From Liolophura sinensis (lineage: Eukaryota; Mollusca; Polyplacophora; Chitonida; Chitonidae): DNA of 60,000 nt. The stretch lies in NCBI RefSeq assembly GCF_032854445.1, contig NC_088298.1:8979504-9039503 (forward strand), written 5' to 3'. The translations under genes and the position numbers were made by a program. Positions within the stretch are counted from its first letter, which is position 1; each line of letters begins with the position of its first letter. This document shows positions 13,801-22,800 of this stretch, piece after piece. The notes below the pieces were generated by a model. It had not been told where the DNA came from. It made no database searches and saw only the letters and a program-made list of their open reading frames with translations.

Positions 13801-16800
13801 GTGGGTGGTGAGGGAGAGGGGGGGAGTGGTGGGGGCGTGCTGTTTAACATGACCCAAAAATCTGACAGACGGATACGGACAAAATTTACTGTAATGGAAC
13901 CAGTGACAATCAGAATCAGAGACATTGTTAAACAAGCAAAACCGGATCCACGAATCTGGCTGGTTTTCAATTTTGCTCTAAGGGTTACAAAAAATAGTAT
14001 GGCACCCATATCATATTGGTGGGACTATCTTCTATAGTATCATATCTTCTAACTAACTATCATATCTTCTCGATACCCTAAATGACCTCAAAAATCCACA
14101 ACATTAGAGCAATTCTGGAGGCAAATAAATGTCATAAGACATTACATATGGTGATAAAATTTACATTTTCCCAGAAGGATATTATTCTACCTTCCAAATG
14201 TATGTAAGTTGGTAGAGCGTCCGCTTCAGGACCGGTAGATCCAGGATCAATCCTTGATCGAGTCACACCTAAGACTTTAAAAGAGGAAGTTCTAACTTCC
14301 TCGCTTGGCACTCAGCATGAAGGGGATAGTGCAATGACTGGTTGACCCGTATCAGTATAATGGCTCGGGCGGGGCGGCTTGCTTGCTTGCCTTCGGTAAG
14401 GCGTCTCAGTGAGGCAGCACTAAATAAAAGAGCGGTGGAAATCCGTCCTGCAACAAGGAGGCATATTACACGTACATGCACCCTAAAGATTCCTTCGTCG
14501 TCCTATGACTGAAAAATTGTTGAGAACGACGTTAAACCCCAAGCACTCACTCACTCACTCACTCCAAATGTATGTATAGTAATGTATAGTTGTACGGGTG
14601 TTCATAGTTTCAAATGTGACTTCAAATGTGAGATTTCAAGTTGACTAAAAATGTTGAAATATTGTAAAATCAAATAAAATATTGATTTTACGTTGAGTTA
14701 TTTTCCTACTTTTTGTCAAAATAAAGTGCAAGTTATTCCGAAGCCTATTAAAAGTTAAGGCAGGATTGAAGGCTGGATTCAAGTCTGGACTGAAGGCTAA
14801 AAATTAAAATTAATTAGGATTAAACTTAATAACAGGCTTTAACTGATAATAGGCTTTTAGAAGTAAACATAGATCAGAAAAAATAGTGTAAATATGCCTG
14901 AATCTTAACATACATGAGTTCTTTCTTACTGTAATTCTTCAACCTTTTCTCATGTTTACCTGAGTCACATGATCTGGCGGCCATATTGAGTTGATATAAA
15001 AACATTAATTTGTATTATTTTTGCCACTGGCAAACCCATGGAAAAATGACTTGAAATTTAGTGCACATAGCCAGCGTGCGGAAAGAAAAGAAAAACGCAA
15101 TGTGTGAGCAAATCAGGTTTTAGCTGATAAAGCGGAAGTGATGTCAGGTGAAAATAAAACATTTCAATTTGAAGATTCTAAACATGTTGCCTGACTTAGT
15201 TTGATGACTGGATCACAAATCTGGACTTTTGTATTGCACCGAAATATACTTTTGCCACAAATTGTTATCACCTTACAAAAAAGGGCAATATCCCCCATAT
15301 TTGGAGGTCACGCGACAGAAAAGCTGTAAAGCTGAAAACTGCTCTACGTAACGCTATAAATTGTTCACGTTTTGAAAAACATTGGTCTTGCAGTCCTTTA
15401 AAAATTTTACAAAGGCCGTTCAAATACATTTAGCAAATTTACATGTACAAACTACATTGTATGTGGTGTACATACAATGTACTGAAGGCTTGGAAGGTTT
15501 TACACTTTCTAATTAAGTTGTTTATATCTCTATGAATGAAGGCACCATTCAGTTAATGGAAGTGACATCAACACAGACGGGACATACTGGCTTGAACCTT
15601 GGGATTGCCGCTTTAGCATCTACCTGTATATTTTTATTAAGAAAAGTGGATTTTGTTTCAACAGCTGATGGCCTAATCTGTGATTTAGATGGACACAGAC
15701 CCCCATTACAACTTCCGTTTTTCGGTGGGGATGATTGTAGTTCTGTGTTTTTTTAGGATGTAAAGTCTTTTTTTGCTGCCAGCCTGCCGTTTTTGGTGTA
15801 CAGGTGCATGCTTGGTATCAAAATGATGGAAATTGTCTAAGCTTTGGACAGGTATGAGTTTTAATGATGAAAGTTTGAAATTCTGGGCGAGAGGACACAA
15901 GGAGATAGGTGGTGATGAGGCTGCAAGTGACGTCCCCTTGGCGTTGCTAGGCACCCCTCCCAACTGCCAGCATAGAAAGGTCCAGATTTTGACAGTCAAC
16001 CTATGTCAAGATTTTATGGCTTCTTTCTCACAGGCTGGGCCAGGTATGCACCAAAGCTTATTGGACATGGAATGTTTGGGACTGAGCTACAGCGCTAAAT
16101 GTTAACATTGTCGCTTATGGAAAACTAATGGGGGTCTGTGGCCAGATACTTCATGTGACAAGGGGGGTAATTCAGTCAGGCATATCATGCTGATGGAAGG
16201 CAAAAGCATTTTCTGCAAACAAGGACAGTCAACTGCTTATTTTCACCAAGACTCCATACACAGTGAGAACATCTGCAAACTAGACACTGGGAAATTTCTT
16301 TAACCACAGCAAAACAACAACATAGAATTCTCCCACAACATTCTTACCTCTGCAGCCAGGAGAGTGTGAATGCAGAGTTGTAATTCTGAAGGGGGCTCTC
16401 TCCGCTGGTACAGGGGGCTACCGCACAGGACAGTAAATACTGCATGGGGTATGCGTCACGGATTTCCTCGCAGAGTCGTGAACCAAGGCCTGATAAAACA
16501 TAAGTGCGATCTCATCTGAACAAGCCATATTACAACACTCGCCACAACAGAGCAGCCGTGGTCACATTCGTGGAATGAGACAATTGAAGTCTGAGGCTGC
16601 AAGTGCTTTTCTACAGCTGTTAAATTTTGAATATTGGTATTTTAAGTTTCCACATTTCACAATTACTACGAATGGGAATACAATTTGCAAGGTAGAATTC
16701 AGATGAAACGGATATTTAATGAAGTAATCAGATCACCACTGGCTGAGATCACTGAGTGAAAATTAACGTCCAGCTCCTTTGTACTGCAAGATTTTGTGAC

Positions 16801-19800
16801 ATTTTGACAAATCTGAAATGTGAATGAGGCTTATACATGTAGTCTGTGGATTAACAGAGACCTTTTGGGTTCTGAGATCCTCCTTGGCTGAGATGGTTAG
16901 CGTGCCAGTGCAAGGAGCATCTCACCGATGGGGTCACTGTGAGTAGAGTCCAGTTCATTGCTGGCTTCCTCTCCAGTTGTACATGGGAAGGCCTGCCAGC
17001 CACCTGTGGATGGTCGTGGGTTTCACACGAGCTCTGTCCGGTTTCATCCACTATAATGCTGGCAGCTGTTATATTAGTGAAATATTCTTGATTACGGCGT
17101 ATAAAACACCAATCAAAGAAATAAACAAATAAATAAATGTTGGGTCTGCAAGATTAATGATGAAGTATTATTCAAACACAAATTTTCATGGTATTTCACT
17201 TTTAACTGATCAGTTTATGTACAAGCCTGTGGGGATTAATGGATAATATCTTAGGGTCCACAACCATGAAGCAATCTTAGGTAAAAATTTCAAATCACTT
17301 TAAAATTGTTATTTCTGTTGCATTCTGAAGGACAAAATATTGCTTGACAACATATGTTCTGAGTAAGTTACTTGAACAACAAATTTCAGCTAAAATAACG
17401 GAAAGGAACAAACCAAATTTAAGGATTAAAACTTTGCCTTAAGTCTTAGATCACTTTGTCATACCGGGGCCTGGCTGAGGCTTACTCAACACTGAAAATC
17501 CAGTACTTTCAAGGACATTTTGTCACTGTTTGTCATTTTGAGTTGATTACAAAATATTTCCAGACAGTTAATTTCATATGAAGTAATGACAGTATGAGTT
17601 GACTTAAAAAAGACTCTTAGTGTACAAAAAAATGTTGTTTTGTTTACTTTACAAAAGTCACAGAAATCTGCCAAATTTCAGACCTGAACCTGTTCCTCCA
17701 CTGAGACTGTGAAAAATCATCGTTCCGGAGAAATGAGCACATCTGGAATAAACGAAATAATCAAACTGGTTTTATTGGACAGATTAACAGAGATATTGTG
17801 AAATGACCAAATCTGCTGTAAATGGTGGCGTAATGTTTTGAGGAATGGATTATAAGTGGTGAGACCTGGCCTCAAGCCCGGGCGAATCCATATCAATGAC
17901 TTCAAACGTGGTACTTGCTGCTGGCTTCCTTGGCACTCAACACCGAAAGGTTAGAGTAAGGAAACATGACTGGTCAGTCTGGTGTCAGTACAATGTGAGT
18001 GGGTGGGGTGTCATGCCTGGTGTCATCAACATGATATTTCATTTCTGGTAGCACTCTGAAGGCATGGACTTGCCTTGCCACACACCTATTGACTCATCAT
18101 CGACATATGACCGAAAATTTGTTTGGTACATGCACGATATAAAACGTAATCTTACCGTGGTCACAGGTCATTTACTGTTCATCCTGAGCTTAAAATTTGT
18201 TTTTCACTTGAATTTAAAAAATCCGAACATAAAAGCTGTAGCTGGATGGCACCTACATCCACAGATAACAAACCTTTCTATTTCTTTCCGTAGCGCCTCC
18301 ATGGAATCTTCCAGCACGTGGTTATCTCCCTTGGAAGGTAACCCATGGTATCCTGTGGAGAAAAAGAAATAGAGGATACTCCAAAACCGCACACCTCCAC
18401 CACAGCTAACCATACAAATTCTTGCACTATACAGGACCTGGAGAATACCCTACATGATCATAGATTTCGTCCATGACTAACTTGACCATTTTTCCTGATT
18501 CTGAGAGATCTATTGATTTTACAAAGATGCTTTGAGGTTTGCCTGATGTTATAACATGGAATGTTATTCTACTGGAAAATAGTAAGTTTCAGACCCAAAA
18601 ATAATATTTTGTGACATTCATTTGCCCCTAAAAATGTACTTTTGTGAATGAAATTTTAGGTCATTTATGGAATTTCTGTCACATCTGTCAGCAGTAAAGA
18701 ATTGTTAATAGAATTTCAGTGATCTGCATCACCAATGTACCATACTTTGAGCATGGACTGGTGTATGTCTTCCCAATCCTTACATCGCACTTTTCCTTAA
18801 TTGGCCGTCATGAAATATTACTTAGGTGTTGAAACTTTTTCAGTAGGATATCATCCTACCTTCTTAAAATGATCACATTTCTCAGATCAAGAGGAACATA
18901 AAAATGAGGATAAAGAACCAACAGCCATGTATAAAATTTTAGGTCAGTTACAGTAGTTTTCCTATTCTGCAAACTACACATTTCTTATTTTAAAACACAA
19001 CTAAACTAATAAAACAGGTACATCTAAAAAACATTGCTCTATTACCTAGTGCCCAGTTAGAGCCACGTCCTCGCTTCCCGCATACAACATTAGCATCTCT
19101 GAAAATTCAAATCATAAAATCATCCATGCTGATTTTTAATTTATTTATTTATACTGAAGAATATTTTACTTAAACCATGGCTGCCAGCATTATGGTGGGA
19201 AGAAACTGGGCAGAGCCTGAGGGGAAATCCGCGACCATCCGTAGGTTGCTGCCACTGAGTCTGAGGCTATAGGGTTAGTTATTCTCAGTACCTGCAAAAT
19301 ATTTGTGTAGAATACTTACACTTTTGCATTAACTGAGATTGGGTTAAAAATGGATACAGTTGTAGCTGGATTGTTGGAAGAGCCCCCCCAATCTCATTGT
19401 TAAAGGAGCTGTGTTGACAATCCTGTAAATCTTAAACTTTTCAACTAATGGAGCATTTTTTTTTTTCAGAGAAATTTATGCACAGAATTATTATGAAACT
19501 GATGTTAAAAAATGATTTGTTTCTCTCACTAAAGATGCAAGCCTTAGTAAACCGCGCAAATAATTTCTCTACACCTCATAGCTCTCTCAGAATGTTTCAA
19601 AATATCGATCGCAGTGACAGTTAAAAAGGTTGAAGTATCAGGGTAAGTGGTCTGACTATCGTCTGGGCATTTGGACAGCTTAACATGCATTAGAGACCAC
19701 TTGTCTTCCACCCATATTTGGTATACGGGAATTTATTTATTTATTTGATTGATGTTTTACGCCGTACTCAAGAATATTTCACTTATACGACGGGGGCCAG

Positions 19801-22800
19801 CATTATGGTGGGAGGAAACCGGGCAGTGCCTGGGGGGAAACCCACGACCATCCGCAGGTTGCTGGCAGACCTTCCCACTTACAGCCGGAGAGGAAGCCAG
19901 CATGAGCTGGACTTGAACTCATTGTGACCGCACATACTTGGGAACGTTTGTCAGGAATTTACAAAAGATTGATGGTTTACCCATGTACGTTGGTTTTCCT
20001 CCACCTATAAAACTGACCACCCACATCTCTGAAATCAGAGCCATCAGATGGCATAGCCCTGCTGCACAGCACCTGCTAAAATGTTCTGCCTTCATACACT
20101 AGTAATTTGAATTTTTCAGTTTCGATTTTCAATCTGAAATACCGTACATGCACATCTGTATATAATCATCACCACGCCCTTCAAGTTTCATAAGACATAA
20201 TTATTACAAACAGACCTTGGACGGACAGACAGACAGACACGCTAATCACTATATCCCCCCCCCCCCCCCCACCCCCACCCCCAGCCATTATATTATACCA
20301 GGCAGATGAAAATTGTTCACCAAACACTTTGTCACTTTGTTTGACTACTACTTATAACAGTAAACACTGTACTCAAGATCAAAAGCAGCTGGATGGAGGA
20401 AACCAGAGTGCCTGGAGGAAACCAATCCCACCAGGTACCTGACCCAACTCCTGATGTAAAGCCTTGGCCAAGCAAGAGCTGGAATGTCACAGAAAAAAAA
20501 AAAGAATCATTGACTGATAGAAACTGATTGCTGCTTTACACCATTCTCAAGAAATCACTGCGTTTCACTTTGAATGGTGGCGAAAATGGGTGGAAAAAAC
20601 TAATGCCCGAAGTAAACCACTAGCCTATGGCAAGTAACTGATGAGCTTTAACACAAGGGAAAATACATACTGGTGGAAGACATGTGGTCTTTAACGACCA
20701 TACGGCAAGTCAATGCAAACGTCACAAAGGGCTTATTGTCACCAAGGTCCCTAGAGCCAGAGACAAGGAATCTAAAAGTTCCTTTCACAAATACAAGGCT
20801 GGGACTGAACCCATACCCTCTGTGACTTGTCCTGACAAGAGTTATGCAACTCAGGCTGTGTTTAGTTTATTAATGCTTATGTTTCATCTCATGTGCTCTC
20901 TTTGGTTGAGGATGCGGTTATTTTAGAGCAAACCTTTTGCAGACAAATGGAAGTCCACAAGAAAAATTCTTAAGACTCAAAAACACAAGAATTGTGACAT
21001 ATATTTGGGACATTATTCTGTCTGTAAGGGCTTATGTTTTCTTTATTATTTACTGCTGGCTGTATATCAGTGTGGAGTCTCTTGCAAAATTACAACAACT
21101 GATTTCTAGGAAGTCCCTGGACGAGATAACAGTGTGTAGTAAAATGCTCTTGTGCTGTGTTTTCCTGATTGCCAGATAGCTTTTTACAAGTGCTGGAGAC
21201 AAGAAACACAAATCAACTGGATATGGCCTCATCTGTCCCACTCCTCAGAACACAGTGAGACCTTACTCTGCCGTTGTAACTCAATACAAGTATTACACAC
21301 ACTGAACTGTCAAATTTTGCTATTGTTTTCCTTTCTACACATTTGTGTGTCAGAAACTCCATGTTAAACTCCACTGACTTTACAGCCCCTCTGAATTTTG
21401 TACACATTTGTGTGTCAGAAACTCCATGTTAAACCCCACCTGACTTTACAGCCCCTCTGAATTTTGTACACATTTGTGTGTCAGAAACTCCATGTTAAAC
21501 CCCACCTGACTTTACAGCCCCTCTGAATTTTGTACACATTTGTTTGTCAGAAACTCCATGTTAAACCTCCACCTGACTTTACAGCCCCTCTGAATTTTGT
21601 ACACATTTGTGTGTCAGAAACTCCATGTTAAACCCCACTTGACTTTACAGCCCCTCTGAATTTTGTACACATTTGTGTGTCAGAAACTCCATGTTAAACC
21701 CCACCTGACTTTACAGCCCCTCTGAATTTTGTACACATTTGTGTGTCAGAAACTCCATGTTAAACCCCCACCTGACTTTACAGCCCCTCTCAACTTTGTA
21801 CACATTTGTGTGTCAGAAACTCCATGTTAAACCCCACCTGACTTTACAGCCCCTCTGAATTTTCCCCACAACTTTTGGCTCGCTGTCAATACAAACTGCT
21901 CGCAGGTATCCGTCCTGGGACTTGTACACATTACTGAAACATAAAATGTTCATATCGCTCTTAATAATGCATGTATACAGTTACTGTTGATCGAGAATCT
22001 CAACTTTATTTACAACCCAACATTGTCTATCGTTTGTCATATCGAATAGCCAACAATCATCCCGTCCCCCTTCTGAAAAAAAAAAATAAATAAAAAACAA
22101 ATAAAGTTGTTTCACTTTTCTGACAATGACATAAAGGTGTGAAATGCATTAAATATTGTATATTTTTGTCATCTTTGTGATGACATAGCTGGGCTCTTTG
22201 CATAAATGTAGCTACATTTGAATTCAAGATGTCTCATTTCAATTTCCATATCTCTCCCGTGTTAATTTAGCTAGATAAAGTGCCTCAAAGACACTGAGAC
22301 ACCCGTTGGTCTAAATCTTGTATATGGCTCTATCCCAGATCATCAGTTATTGTATTTTTTCCCTGAGGTTTAAAAACAAGTGAGTGACATAGTACACACT
22401 ACCTGGACCACTTCTGAAAATTTTCTGATCAGACCATATAATAGCAATGTCGAATCAATCATTTAAAGATTTTTGTTATTTTCTGTTTTTCTTTCATTTT
22501 TTCTATCATTTATTTATTTGCTATTCCTTTTTACCTAATTATTTCTTATTCTTTTATTTAAATTATTATTATCACTATTTGTACTGTACATGTATACAGT
22601 GTTTGTAGGTGTTTGAGCAGCAAGTTTCCAAAACCCCTGGTTGAAGTGCTCTAGATGGACACAAGGAGATGTTTTTTGTCCATGGTTACTGTCGTGTCGT
22701 TGCACATAATTAAGTCAGCTTAATAAATGATTGTTTTACATATGTTGTGTATATTTGTTGTTTGATAATTAATGATGTCTTTGAGCTTTTGTTGGGACAC

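Noticed and set aside
13771-14037. Gly-rich plus-strand open frame and its overlapping minus-strand Pro-rich frames
   Set aside because: The composition comes from a G-rich low-complexity tract (about 13790-13840) in tubulin intron 6, with no conserved domain.
14208-14290. Possible tRNA gene
   Set aside because: A- and B-boxes are present, but the cloverleaf does not close and it continues into a SINE body with a second dispersed copy.
15706-16105. Opposed open frames of about 90-97 codons in tubulin intron 6
   Set aside because: There is no domain signature, and the splice-like motifs present do not frame a consistent exon.
21152-21407. Overlapping open frames beside and into the 66-bp array
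   Set aside because: They follow from the array and flanking intron; tubulin exon 2 ends at 21838 and phase is resolved by exon 3.
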